DNA of 64,000 bases from Candidatus Flexifilum affinis (GTDB taxonomy: Bacteria > Chloroflexota > Anaerolineae > Aggregatilineales > Phototrophicaceae), in contig JADJPJ010000010.1 in the NCBI GenBank assembly GCA_016713325.1, positions 62,001 to 126,000 on the forward strand, read 5' to 3'. Position 1 is the first letter of the stretch. Every line of letters starts with the position of its first letter. This document shows positions 46,691 through 56,374 of the stretch, piece after piece. The notes beneath the pieces were generated by a model, which saw only the letters and a program-made list of their open reading frames with translations, had not been told where the DNA came from and made no database searches. The translations under genes and the position numbers were made by a program.

Positions 46691-49232
46691 ATGTTGCTAC
46701 TGAATACAAAACTTAGTGTCCCGCCTTTCCGTCCATCGCATGTGCAGCGGATAGAATTGGTTCAAAAGCTGGACAGAATCCGCAAGTACAAGCTTGCGCT
46801 GATTGTTGCGTCGGCAGGGTATGGCAAGACGGCGCTCGTGAGCGAGTGGATCGCACAGAGCCAATTGAAGGTGGCTTGGTTTTCGATTGATGTAGGCGAT
46901 AACGATCCTGTGCGATTCTGGGATTATGTCATCGCAGCGATTCAAACTACGTATGCTGACGTAGGGGAGCAAGCGCGCATTCTCCTACACGAACCGCAGC
47001 CCCTGCCCATCGAAACGATCTTATCCACACTTATCAATGAGTTTTCGGCACTCCCTGAATTGCTTACGTTGGTATTGGATGACTATCACGTCATCGAAGC
47101 GTCAGACATCCATGAAGGGTTAGCCTTTCTGGTTGAGCAGATGCCTTCGCAGTTACGTCTCATCATGATCACCCGAACCGATCCCCCCTTGCCTCTGTCA
47201 CGGATGCGGGTTCGCAGCCAACTGCTCGAATTGCGCAGCACAGATCTTCGCTTTACGCCGCTGCAGATCTATCGCTTCATTCGCAGGGGATCATCGCTAT
47301 GTGTTGGATTATCTGGGGGATGAAATCCTTGACCGACAGCCTGATGTGATGCAGCAGTTTTTGCTGCAAACCAGCATCCTTGAACGTCTTAATGCGGATC
47401 TCTGCGATACGGTTACTGGAGTAGGGGAGAGCTATTCCATATTGGAACACCTGGAGCGCAATCACTTTTTCGTCGTTGCGCTCGATGATAGGCGCCAATG
47501 GTATCGCTATCATCGACTGTTTGCTGATTTCTTATATCACCGCCTGAAACTGAAGGATCCGGAACGTGTGAAAGGACTGCATCAGCGGGCTTCGCTCTGG
47601 TTTGAACGAAGCGGATTCCAGGCGGAAGCCATCAGCCATGCGTTCGCGGCCCAGGACAATGAACGAGCCGCGGAACTCGTACAAGGCATTGCTGAGCTGC
47701 TTATCTGGCGGCGCGCCGAGCACAATACGTTGCTTGCCTGGTTGACCGCTTTGCCTGAGAGAGTTCTTGAGAACTATCCGCGTTTATATCTCTATCATGC
47801 GTGGGTGCTGCAACTGACAAACCAGATGAGCGCAGCCGAACAGCGGATCCGGGATGCTCAACGTGCACTCGATCATGCTGTTGGCAGTCCTGATCCGTTG
47901 ATTGCAGGGATGCTGGCTGCTGTTCACAGCACTTTGACCGGCCTGCATCAGCAATTTCCCGAGACACTCACATTGTCAAGAACAGCATTGGAATTACTGC
48001 CGGAAGAAGCGGTGAACTGGCGCTGTATGGCTGCCATCAATTTGGGCGTGACCTGTAGCTATATTGGCGAAGTTCATGAAGCGGTAGAGGTCTTATCATA
48101 TGCGATGGAACTGAGTCAAGAAGTCGGCAGCGCCTTTGCGACTCTATCCGCTTTCTGGCATCTTTCTTCCCTTCAAACAGCACAACTTACTTTGCGCGCT
48201 GCTGAAAACACCTGCGAGTACCTGGAACACGCTGCACACATGCCGGGTTTGCAGGGTTTTCCAACCGGTGGCTATAGCGCTCTGCTCTTGGGGGAAATCA
48301 ACATGGAGCGTGGCGATCTTGACGCAGCAGAGCGCTATCTGCTGGAAAGCGCAAGTCAAATCAACCCGGAGAGTTTTCCACTGGCGCTGGTGCGAGCCTA
48401 TGTTGCCCTGTCACGCCTCAAAACTATTCAGGGAGATATAGAAAGCGCGGAACACTATTGGCACCTTGCCGAGCAACTGGAACGCATGAGCAAGTTACAG
48501 GGGCGCGCGACTTTGCTTTCGATCTCGCGGGCACGGCGCTGGTTAGGGCAGGGCAACCTTGACGCTGTCGAGGGTTGGGCGAAGGAGCATCAACTCCGAC
48601 CCGACGAAGAGTTCAGTTACCATCGAGAAGCTCATTATCTCTTGCTGGCGCGGTTCTATATCGCCAAGGGGAACAGCGCTGATAAAGCGCTGAAACTACT
48701 TGAGCGCATGGTCAATCGAGCTGAAGATGGCCAACGCATTGGAAGCCTGATACGTGCGCTCATCCTGCAAGCCGTGGCATTCTTTGCAGTCAATGACAGC
48801 CAAAATGCGGCATCATCGCTGGCGCGTGCATTGGCGCTGGCCGAAACAGAACAGCCACTACGTGTTTTTGCCGATGAAGGCCCCCCCGTAGCCGTGCTGC
48901 TCGAAAAAGTCCTGGGTATGCAGCGCAAAGGACAGCTTGCGGTGCCTATCTCATCCGAATATGTCATCCGATTGCTTGCCACAATGGGAAAAAATGCCCC
49001 ATCGCCGACACCCAAACGCCGTACCGTCGGACATTTAGCCGATACGCTCAGTGTGCGCGAATTGGAGGTGCTGCGGTTGCTGGCAGATGGACTGGAAAGT
49101 AATGAAATTGCAGAGCGGCTGTTTATCGCCGTTGATACGGCACGCACGCACATCAAGAACATTTATAGCAAGCTTGGTGTTCACAGCCGCTGGGAGGCCA
49201 TTAAGCACGCTGAGACTTACAGTTTGCTTTAA
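46691..49232 (+). pseudogene. MalT-like LuxR-family ATPase regulator with internal deletion and frameshift
   Basis: ATG 46691 follows AGAGGA. The N-terminal STAND ATPase has Walker A ASAGYGKTALV and Walker B-like LLTLVLDDYHV. The middle is TPR-like (RASLWFERSGFQAEAISHAF) and the C-terminus is a LuxR HTH (LSVRELEVLRLLADGLESNE, IKNIYSKLGVHSRWEAI). At about 47265 the chain LRFTPLQ meets RSIASFAGDHRYVLDYLGDE in a different frame. Relatives have about 55-60 residues there (EGWIAGLQLAALSLQ-type hinge), which are missing. The gene is therefore damaged in the window, by real deletion or assembly collapse. It is otherwise complete at both ends. Confidence 0.8.
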
Positions 49233-49233
49233 A

Positions 49234-49261
49234 TACCCTTCATAGGGTATGACGCTACCCT
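49234..49261. promoter_or_regulatory. Three TACCCT half-sites before the hydrolase gene
   Basis: TACCCT occurs at 49234-49239 and 49256-49261, with the inverted AGGGTA at 49244-49249. The first two form the hairpin/palindrome ATACCC-TTCATA-GGGTAT directly after the regulator's stop codon. Spacing of 10 and 12 bases places the sites about one helical turn apart, as expected for an activator-binding array. The obvious candidate binder is the MalT-like protein just encoded. Confidence 0.45.
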
Positions 49262-49328
49262 ACGCTAGAAGATAACCTCCAATGAGATTGTTCAACTCGT
49301 TTTGTTCTCAATCTCAGGAGGTTCTGTC

Positions 49329-50384
49329 ATGTCACTCTCTTCAAGTTCTTCCTCGAAAGCCAATTCCAGGCAGGGCAGTGAAGTTCATCACAGCGGCGAA
49401 GATAATGCCGTCGCGGAGATGGCTCAATCGCCACTCAGTAAACCTCGCCCCTTCCGCTGGCTGGTGCGAATCGCAGTTTTTGTAGTCGGCTTGATTCTGG
49501 CAGGAACGATTTACGAGTCGGTGACAGAAGCAGCTGACATACAGGCTTATCCCCCGCTTGGTCAAATGGTAGACGTGGGCGGCTATCGCCTGCACATCAA
49601 CTGCACAGGTACGGGCAGTCCCACTGTGATTATTGAGGCTGGATTGGGCGATTGGTCTCTCCCGTGGAATGCGGTTCAGGAAGAGGTGGCAAAAACCACA
49701 CGAGTTTGCACCTATGATCGCGCAGGAATGGGATACAGCGAAGCTAGCCCCCTGCCACGCACTGCGGAGCAATTCGCTTACGAACTCCATACCTTGCTTG
49801 AGCGAGCCAATGTCGAGGGGCCTTATGTGCTGGCCGGACACTCGTTAGGCGGCTTAACAGTGCGTATCTTTGTCCACGATTATCCGACGGAGGTCGCCGG
49901 TGTGGTACTGATCGACTCCATGAGTCCTGGGCAGAGGGCACAATCTCAGATGGAAATGGCAGCTCAGACTTCCTACCAGCCCAGCGCCTTCGCGATCCCC
50001 TTTTTCTTAGGCCGTATCGGATTGGTGCGTGTGTTAGCTGCGCCATTGGGATTAATTTCAAAGCTGCCAGCCGAAACACAACCTGCTTATGCCGCTTTTG
50101 CAGTAACGCCGCGAACTGCCCAGGAGTGGGTGGACGAATTTGTGAACCTGCAGTTGAGTTTGGCTCAGGCAGACGCAGTTAGCAGCTTTGGCGACTTGCC
50201 ACTGATCGTTCTGACAGCCGCTCTAAATCAGCAGGCAAATTGGCTGACCATGCAGACCGAACTGCTCCAATTGTCATCTGATAGTCAGCAAATTGTCGTA
50301 GCGGACAGCGGACACAACATCCACCTTGACCAGCCAGAGGCGGCGGTTACAGCGATCGTAGATATGGTCTCGCAGCTTCGCTAA
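49329..50384 (+). CDS. Membrane-anchored alpha/beta hydrolase
   Basis: This 351-residue protein starts at ATG 49329 behind a perfect AGGAGG (49316-49321). An N-terminal hydrophobic segment (WLVRIAVFVVGLILAGTIYE) follows a Ser-rich tail. The alpha/beta hydrolase core has the oxyanion strand VIIEAGLGDWSLPWNAVQEE, nucleophile elbow LAGHSLGG (Ser), Asp in the later strand and catalytic His in VADSGHNIHLDQPEAAV. The substrate is unknown; small esters are usual in this fold. It directly follows the LuxR-type regulator. Confidence 0.85.
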   Translation: MSLSSSSSSKANSRQGSEVHHSGEDNAVAEMAQSPLSKPRPFRWLVRIAVFVVGLILAGTIYESVTEAADIQAYPPLGQMVDVGGYRLHINCTGTGSPTVIIEAGLGDWSLPWNAVQEEVAKTTRVCTYDRAGMGYSEASPLPRTAEQFAYELHTLLERANVEGPYVLAGHSLGGLTVRIFVHDYPTEVAGVVLIDSMSPGQRAQSQMEMAAQTSYQPSAFAIPFFLGRIGLVRVLAAPLGLISKLPAETQPAYAAFAVTPRTAQEWVDEFVNLQLSLAQADAVSSFGDLPLIVLTAALNQQANWLTMQTELLQLSSDSQQIVVADSGHNIHLDQPEAAVTAIVDMVSQLR

Positions 50385-50408
50385 TGCACTGTAGAACGTC
50401 GGATCCGA

Positions 50409-50438
50409 TGAGGCAAAGTGAAGGGCTGCTTTGCCTCA
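50409..50438 (+). terminator. Hairpin after the hydrolase gene
   Basis: TGAGGCAAAG and CTTTGCCTCA form a perfect 10-bp stem with a 10-base loop, 25 bases after the hydrolase stop. No T-run follows, so it is only a possible terminator or mRNA end stabiliser. Confidence 0.5.
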
Positions 50439-50471
50439 AATAGGGCGAAATAAGCAATCGCAAAAATGATT

Positions 50472-50485
50472 GTCTATGCATAGAC
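50472..50485. promoter_or_regulatory. Perfect 14-bp palindrome GTCTATGCATAGAC
   Basis: The sequence reads identically on both strands and lies 55 bases before the small membrane protein gene. Such a short perfect palindrome in a 155-base gap is a candidate dimeric repressor site. No binder is identified. Confidence 0.4.
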
Positions 50486-50539
50486 GCACTGATTGATGTC
50501 TCAAAGAACGTTCGATTAATTGTCGTGAGGAGCCGGAAT

Positions 50540-50929
50540 ATGAACGTCTATTTTCTTATCGCGGGTTTGCTGCTAGCGCTGCTGTCTGTCGCTCATGCTG
50601 TATGGGGAGAGCGCCGTGTCTTCACCGTTCTAACACCCAACACTACTGATGCCGAAACCTATCTCAGTGTTTATGTGCCTTGGCACCAACTGACGGGGGT
50701 GTTGCTGCTGTCCGGTGTGGCGCTGCTGTTGACGGCTTTGCAGTCGTCAGCCCCAACACTTGTGCCAGTATTCATCCTGGCACTAATTGCTTCTAACATG
50801 CTGGTATTTTTCGGACTCGTCATTGGCAAGAAGCAGGCACAGATGTTCGCTCGGACGTTGCCGCAAACCGTACTCTTCTTTCTGCTCATTATCCTCATCA
50901 TCCTTGGCATCGCCTCATCAGCACTTTGA
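50540..50929 (+). CDS. Small four-helix integral membrane protein
   Basis: This 129-residue protein has GAGGAG (50526-50531) before ATG 50540. Four hydrophobic segments are visible: FLIAGLLLALLSVAHAVWG, LTGVLLLSGVALLLTAL, VPVFILALIASNMLVFFGLV and VLFFLLIILIILGIASS. The loop between the first two carries Trp and His (YVPWHQ). No family is assigned. It may belong with the hydrolase or stand alone. Confidence 0.75.
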   Translation: MNVYFLIAGLLLALLSVAHAVWGERRVFTVLTPNTTDAETYLSVYVPWHQLTGVLLLSGVALLLTALQSSAPTLVPVFILALIASNMLVFFGLVIGKKQAQMFARTLPQTVLFFLLIILIILGIASSAL

Positions 50930-51036
50930 TGCTGGGGCTGCCGCTCGATTAGGGGATGAGAGCGGTTAATAGGTATCTCCTGAGAAGCTAACTGACAACC
51001 CGTTAGTATGGTTCATATGAGACACGAGGTGAACAA

Positions 51037-51738
51037 ATGGCACTTGCAACATGGTGGGCTTCTGATCCAGTGATGGATTTAACCCCTTTATCGGACTTTC
51101 ACGCGGCGTTGGCAGCGGATGACGCACAACTAGCAGCAATCAATCAGATTACTGTCGCGGAAGTAGAGCAGCGGCGGCGTGCCGGACATCGTCCATATAT
51201 AGGTTATATGGACGGAATGGCGGTGACCTATGGTTGGGTAGCGACGCGCGAAGCCTCTATTGGAGAGCTAAATCTCGTTTTTCCTGTCGCCACAGATAGT
51301 CGATACCTCTGGGATTTCGCAACCCTACCGAACTGGCAAGGAAAAGGATTGTATCCGCGTCTGTTGCAGACGATTGTGCAGGCGGAACGCGCTGAACGCT
51401 TCTGGATTATCCACGCGCCTGAGAATCTGCCCTCGGGCGCGGGCATCCAAAAGGCAGGGTTCCAGCCAGTCGGGCAGCTTTCGTTCCAGCATGATAACAG
51501 TCTGGGATTGATTCCGTTTGAGCTGCCAGACCGTGCACGTATTGGCGCGGCGCTGCTGGGTGTGCCAGTGATTGAGAGTGGTTTAAGCCCGTGCTGGCGC
51601 TGTGTTGAGCAAGTCGTCTGCACCTGTCAGCGTGATCCCAAAAGCTGTTCGTGTGCGGTGGAAATTCGCTCGTCCCCTACAACAATACCCGATGTGCGGT
51701 ATGACACCACCCCATCTCACCCGCTACCCTGGAGATAG
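51037..51738 (+). CDS. GNAT-family acetyltransferase with Cys-rich tail
   Basis: This 233-residue protein has the GNAT acetyl-CoA site DFATLPNWQGKGLYPRLLQT (residues 100-120) and the strand FWIIHAPENLPSGAGIQKAG followed by FQPVGQLSF. The C-terminal 45 residues are unusual: six Cys in the pattern C-x2-C-x5-C-x-C-x6-C-x-C (about residues 186-206), a possible metal site. GAGGTGA precedes ATG 51037. The substrate is unknown. Confidence 0.78.
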   Translation: MALATWWASDPVMDLTPLSDFHAALAADDAQLAAINQITVAEVEQRRRAGHRPYIGYMDGMAVTYGWVATREASIGELNLVFPVATDSRYLWDFATLPNWQGKGLYPRLLQTIVQAERAERFWIIHAPENLPSGAGIQKAGFQPVGQLSFQHDNSLGLIPFELPDRARIGAALLGVPVIESGLSPCWRCVEQVVCTCQRDPKSCSCAVEIRSSPTTIPDVRYDTTPSHPLPWR

Positions 51739-51796
51739 TCACAACTCAAGAGTATGCGACATCTCCAGTATTCCTGGCTTGATTTATGAGGTCAAC

Positions 51797-53354
51797 ATGC
51801 CCTACACGAAATGCTACTTCTCGCTTGTAAGCATCCTGATTCTCATCGGCGCACTGGCCGTGTTTTCGCCTGCCATTGCTGCATCTGACCAACCCTTCTC
51901 TCTTCCACAGGGTGATATCGATAGGATCGACACCTATATTCAATCCAGAATGCAGATAGCCAACATTCCTGGTCTGGCATTGGGTGTCGTGTATGGTGAT
52001 GAGGTCGTCTATCTCAGGGGCTATGGCATCGTCGCGCCGGATGGGCGAGCGGTGACCCCTCAGACCCCTTTCATTCTCGGTTCAACCTCGAAATCCTTCA
52101 CTGCGCTGGCCGTGATGCAGCTGGTTGAGGCGGGCAAGATCGACCTGGATGCACCGTCACCGAGTATTTGCCCTGGTTCCGCACGAGCAACGCAGCGGCA
52201 TCCGCCCGAATCACCGTGCGCAACCTGCTCAACCAAAACAGCGGATTACCCACTTACGCAGGTCGCCTGGGCTTCGCGGATAACGACCAGAGTAGTATGG
52301 CGCTTGAAAATGGCATTCGAGATCTCGCTGGCATACAGCTCAGTCAGCCAGCCGGTCAACGCTACGAATACGCCAACGAAAATTACAACATACTGGGATT
52401 GATCGTCCAGGCAGTATCCGGCAGTTCATACGAGGAATATGTCCGCTCTGCGATCTTTGCTCCACTCCAGATGAGCCACAGCGCGGCTGCACTTTCCGAT
52501 CCAGCAGCAACAGAGATCGCCACAGGCTATCGTTTCTGGTTCTTTTGGCCGGTCGCTTTCGATGCTCCTTACCCTCGACGCATGACCCCATCGGGTTTTC
52601 TGATTTCATCGGCGGAAGACATGTCCCATTATTTGATCGCTCAGTTGAATGGGGGTGCTTATGGCAATAACCAACTCTTATCCCCGCGGGGAATTGTCAC
52701 ACTCCACACTCCGGGTGCCAGAATAAGCTCTTTGAGTTCATATGGCATGGGATGGGTGATTGAGGGCCAACCCGGATCGGCCAAAATATGGCACAACGGG
52801 GATGTCAGCAATTTTCACTCCAATCTACTGCTGCTCCCTGACCAGCACATTGGGATCGTCATACTGGTCAATGTTGGCGGATTCCTGAACAGCAGCGCGA
52901 TCAATATTCCAATTGATGGGGTAGCCGAAATACTTCTTGGAAACAGCTTAACAGCAAGCACCAATCCACCCTTAACCGTCATCCCACAGATAGTGCTGCT
53001 GACTGCGCTTCTCATTCCTATCGTTTGGATTGTAGGGTCTTACCTTTCCATCAGGCGCTGGCAGCATCGCGGTGAGCTTCCCCCGTATGGCATCCGTCGT
53101 TTCTGGCGATTTTACCTGCCTCTGGCAATCGATGTTCTTCCGGGGGTATTGTCTGGATCATCCTGCCAGCACAGTTCCATGCGTCCATGGAAACAGTTGC
53201 CCTGTTCGCTCCCGATGCGTTTATCGTGATTGCGACGCTAACAGCCCTGAGCATTGGCTGGGCGCTGGCTCGTATCTTTTTGACACTTCACGCTCGTCGT
53301 TTGACGAAGCACCCTGGTAGTGGAGTGCAAACTATAGCCGGATTACGTGACTAA
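51797..53354 (+). CDS. Exported beta-lactamase-fold serine hydrolase (two frameshifts)
   Basis: Three frame segments join to about 518 residues. A signal peptide (FSLVSILILIGALAVFSPAI) leads to a class-C-like serine hydrolase: nucleophile motif GSTSKSF (Ser and Lys), then a break near 52160 where DLDA continues as VTEYLPWFRTSN. Next come the Tyr motif YEYANENYNILG and the third motif WHNG. A second break near 53140 leads into IVWIILPAQFHASMETVALF, part of a C-terminal membrane region ending at TAA 53352-53354. Relatives are membrane-anchored peptidases or esterases. Both breaks look like single-base indels. Confidence 0.75.
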
Positions 53355-53415
53355 GGAAGCGAGTTTGGGATAGTTCGCTGCATAAAACACACAATGTAGA
53401 AAGTGGACAAATGCC

Positions 53416-53688
53416 ATGTATCTGGAAATCAGAATCAAAGGAACGTTGAAGCAGGACTGGTCAGACTGGTTGGAAGGTTTAACCGTCTCGCATCCAGCAA
53501 ACGGGGAAACTGTCCTAAATGGAGAGATTTCCGATCAGTCTGCGTTGTTAGGGCTGTTGAACCGTATTCATGGTCTAAATCTGGAGTTGCTTTCCTTTTC
53601 ACAAGGTGACAAAGCAGACTCACCAAACGTCAACCCGAAAACAGTCATCTTCGAGCAAACGCTCACTATCATTCACTATAAGGAGTAA
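53416..53688 (+). CDS. Small conserved-looking hypothetical protein
   Basis: This 90-residue protein begins MYLEIRIKGTLKQDWSDWLE and ends TVIFEQTLTIIHYKE. The pattern of alternating hydrophobics predicts a small alpha/beta fold, with an ISDQSALLGLLNRIHGLNLE helix in the middle. It lies 4 bases before the first MDR oxidoreductase and is probably cotranscribed. Such small ferredoxin-like proteins accompany MDR genes in related genomes, as far as I recall, but no function is known. Confidence 0.6.
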   Translation: MYLEIRIKGTLKQDWSDWLEGLTVSHPANGETVLNGEISDQSALLGLLNRIHGLNLELLSFSQGDKADSPNVNPKTVIFEQTLTIIHYKE

Positions 53689-53692
53689 AGAA

Positions 53693-54691
53693 ATGAACAC
53701 CAACATGAAAGCAATTGTCTACACGCAGTACGGATCACCGGATGTTCTTCATCTTAAAGAGGTCGAAAAACCGACCCCTAAGGACGATGAAGTCCTAATA
53801 AAAGTCTACGCGGCATCCGTAAATGCAGCGGAATCGCATGTCGTCAGGGCTGATCCGCCCCTCATGCGTCTGATGGGTTATGGCCTTCTAAAACCCAATA
53901 AGACAATTCCCGGCGCTGCTGTGGCGGGGCGGGTTGAAGCGGTTGGCAGCAACGCAAAGCAGTTTAAGCCAGGTGATGAGGTATACGGAGACTTAAGTTT
54001 CTGCGGTTTGGGCGCTTTTGCCGAGTATGTATGTGCGAATGAAAATGCACTGGCCTTGAAACCGACCAATTCGACATTTGAGGAGGCAGCGGCCATTCCG
54101 TTAGCGGCGACTACTGCGCTGCAAGCCCTTCGCAACAGCGGGCACATTCAGAGCGGGCAAAAGGTACTGATTAATGGCGCGTCTGGCGGCGTCGGTACAT
54201 TTGCGGTGCAGATTGCCAAAGCGTTTGGGGCTGAAGTGACCGCAGTGTGCAGCACGAGCAAAATGGACATGGTGCGTTCGATTGGGGCGGACCACGTTAT
54301 CGACTACACAAAGGAAGACTTCACCCAAAATGGGCAGTGTTATGACCTGATTGTCTCCGCCAACGGATACCATCCGATTGCGGATTATCGGCGGGCACTA
54401 AGCCCCAACGGAACCTATGTCATGTCCGGAGGTGCTGCCATGGCTGCGATGATGGAGGCAATGCTCCTTGGACCTTGGATTTCAATGAGAGGAAGCAAGA
54501 AAATGGGCAACATGCTAGGGAAGCCCAACCAGCAGGATTTGGTCTTCTTGAAAGAGCTTGTTGAAGCCGGCAAAGTCAAACCTGTCATTGATCGATGTTA
54601 CCCGTTGGCTGAAGCTCCTGACGCGCTCCGCTATCTTGAAGAAGGGCACGCTCTGGGAAAAATCGTCATTACGGTGGCACAAAGCAACTAA
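53693..54691 (+). CDS. MDR-family NAD(P)-dependent oxidoreductase 1
   Basis: This 332-residue quinone-oxidoreductase-like protein starts at ATG 53693 after AAGGAG (53680-53685). The N-terminal GroES-like fold is MKAIVYTQYGSPDVLHLKEV and GAAVAGRVEAVGSNAKQFKP. The cofactor site is VLINGASGGVGTFAVQIAKA. The C-terminal dimer strand is ALGKIVITVAQSN. Catalytic zinc ligands of true alcohol dehydrogenases are absent, as in the QOR group. It is one of three tandem relatives. Confidence 0.88.
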   Translation: MNTNMKAIVYTQYGSPDVLHLKEVEKPTPKDDEVLIKVYAASVNAAESHVVRADPPLMRLMGYGLLKPNKTIPGAAVAGRVEAVGSNAKQFKPGDEVYGDLSFCGLGAFAEYVCANENALALKPTNSTFEEAAAIPLAATTALQALRNSGHIQSGQKVLINGASGGVGTFAVQIAKAFGAEVTAVCSTSKMDMVRSIGADHVIDYTKEDFTQNGQCYDLIVSANGYHPIADYRRALSPNGTYVMSGGAAMAAMMEAMLLGPWISMRGSKKMGNMLGKPNQQDLVFLKELVEAGKVKPVIDRCYPLAEAPDALRYLEEGHALGKIVITVAQSN

Positions 54692-54931
54692 ACTCAACCA
54701 AGCGCTGCACTTGCCGGTATGAAACGTCTTGGCAAACACCACGATATCCGGCAAGGACAGCCCACATAGTTCGAAGGATAAGGGAGAAATGATCATGACG
54801 ATGCAGGACGTTAGAAAGGCACCGTCGTCATCACTGTGCAACCGGGTAACTGGAACTAGCGAAAACTGCACCTGCCGCGATGAAGCCCGGTGGAATTACG
54901 GCAGGTGACCTGGTGCTGAGGAGAAATATGC
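54692..54931 (+). pseudogene. Gap with the remnant of a fourth MDR gene
   Basis: At 54815-54859 the plus strand reads KGTVVITVQPGNWN and then TAG, matching the last residues of the neighbouring MDR proteins ([23 protein letters not shown]). The preceding codon is TAG, and no further MDR sequence is readable upstream, so this is a decayed C-terminus. A 39-codon frame (54789-54908) over the same DNA is ignored as a by-product. Confidence 0.5.
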
Positions 54932-55852
54932 ATGAAAGCTATAGTATTGACAAAATACGGATCGCCGGATGGTCTTCAACTCAAAGAGGTCGAAAAACCG
55001 ACTCCTAGAGACAACGAAGTCCTGATAAGAGTCTATGCGGCAACCGTCATTGCAGGGGATGTTGTGCTTCGGCGGCTCCATCCCCTATTGTATATCCTCT
55101 TCCAACTGTTTGGCATAAAACGAAAAAGGATACCGGGACATGAGTTTGCTGGTGAAGTTGAAGCAGTGGGCAAGAGTGTAACGCGGTTCAAGAAAGGTGA
55201 CGAGGTTTTTGGGACGACCACCGGATTGAGCGCTGGTGCGTATGCCGAGTACGTGTGTCTGCCTGAAGCATGGGCGAAAGGGGTGCTGGCAGTAAAACCG
55301 GCCAATATGACCTACGAGGAAGCCGCCGCCGTTCCGGTTGGAGGAATGACCGCCTTGTATCTGCTTAAAACCGCAAATATCGAGCGTGGACAAAAAGCGC
55401 TTATCTATGGCGCTTCTGGAAGCGTAGGGACTTTCTCGGTACAGCTTGCGAAGTATTTTGGAGCAGAAGTGACCGGGGTATGCAGCACCGCGAATCTGGA
55501 ATTGGTGAAATCGCTGGGAGCCGATAAAGTCATTGATTACACCCAGGAGGATTTTACGCAAAACGGCCAGACTTATGATGTGGTTTTTGACGCGGTACGC
55601 AAGCTTTCTCCTTCACAGAGTAAAAGCTCACTAAAGGAAAAAGGAATCTATCTTTCGGTCAAATCTTCAACAAGCGAAAAGGGCGAAAACCTACTTTTCA
55701 TCAAAGAACTTATTGAGGCAGGCAAGATAAAGCCGGTCATTGACAGACGCTATGCGTTGGAACAGACTGCCGAGGCGCACCGCTATGTCGAAACAGGACA
55801 CAAAAAGGGAAATGTCGTCATCACGATGGTACACAATGGCAATACCGAATAG
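54932..55852 (+). CDS. MDR-family NAD(P)-dependent oxidoreductase 2
   Basis: This 306-residue relative opens [20 protein letters not shown], then [20 protein letters not shown], the cofactor site [20 protein letters not shown] and [10 protein letters not shown] at the end. It is slightly shorter than its siblings because the segment after FDAVRKLS lacks about 25 residues (no SGG...AMMEAMLL-type loop). GAGGAG lies 11 bases upstream of ATG 54932. Confidence 0.87.
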   Translation: MKAIVLTKYGSPDGLQLKEVEKPTPRDNEVLIRVYAATVIAGDVVLRRLHPLLYILFQLFGIKRKRIPGHEFAGEVEAVGKSVTRFKKGDEVFGTTTGLSAGAYAEYVCLPEAWAKGVLAVKPANMTYEEAAAVPVGGMTALYLLKTANIERGQKALIYGASGSVGTFSVQLAKYFGAEVTGVCSTANLELVKSLGADKVIDYTQEDFTQNGQTYDVVFDAVRKLSPSQSKSSLKEKGIYLSVKSSTSEKGENLLFIKELIEAGKIKPVIDRRYALEQTAEAHRYVETGHKKGNVVITMVHNGNTE

Positions 55853-55901
55853 CAAATTGGGGCGCATGATTATCTTAAAAAACGATTAGCCGGGGGATAC
55901 G

Positions 55902-56339
55902 ATGATAGGGGACAAATTGCTGACTGGCCGCTGGAACAATCGGTTTACGGCGGGGCTTGGACTGATCTTTTTCTCCTTCATTGCTGTCACTTTGTTCACG
56001 ACGGTACTGTCGGCAGAAGACGCTTTTAAGGGGCTTGTGCTGATCGGCTGCCTGTTCTGAATATTTACCGAGGGACACCTGACCATGCGGTTCGCATGGG
56101 AGAAGAGACAATCGCGGAACAGGAATACAGTCAAACCGGGATGCGCCATCCAACTTTTCAGGCTGGCCTATAATGCAGCCTGGCTGCTGCCAATCGCGCT
56201 GACCTTTAATGAAACGCTGGACTACACTACGGGGTTTGCGGCCTTTACGACAATCTGTATTGTCAGGCTCATCGCTAATCTGTATGCGAATAACGTCCTC
56301 AACGCGCAGCAGTTCGACACCTTTCTCTTCCGAGCGTGA
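55902..56339 (+). pseudogene. Small membrane protein interrupted by an in-frame TGA
   Basis: CGGGGGAT precedes ATG 55902. The frame encodes MIGDKLLTGRWNNRFTAGLG, a hydrophobic helix, then LIGCLF and a TGA at 56058-56060. The same frame continues IFTEGHLTMRFAWEKRQSRN and runs to 56339 with two more hydrophobic segments (LAYNAAWLLPIALTF, GFAAFTTICIVRLIANLY). Reading the TGA as Trp would give a continuous 145-residue four-helix protein. A nonsense mutation or a base error is the simplest view. Confidence 0.55.
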
Positions 56340-56374
56340 GAATGCCGGATGAAAGCCGTACAGGAGAAATACGC

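Noticed and set aside
54789..54908. Short frame of 39 codons with a good ribosome-like AGGGAG
   Set aside because: The same DNA in another frame reads as the decayed C-terminus of an MDR protein, a better explanation.
56058..56060. Selenocysteine codon in the membrane protein
   Set aside because: No SECIS-like hairpin is evident just downstream and the surrounding residues (LF-IFTEG) fit Trp better.
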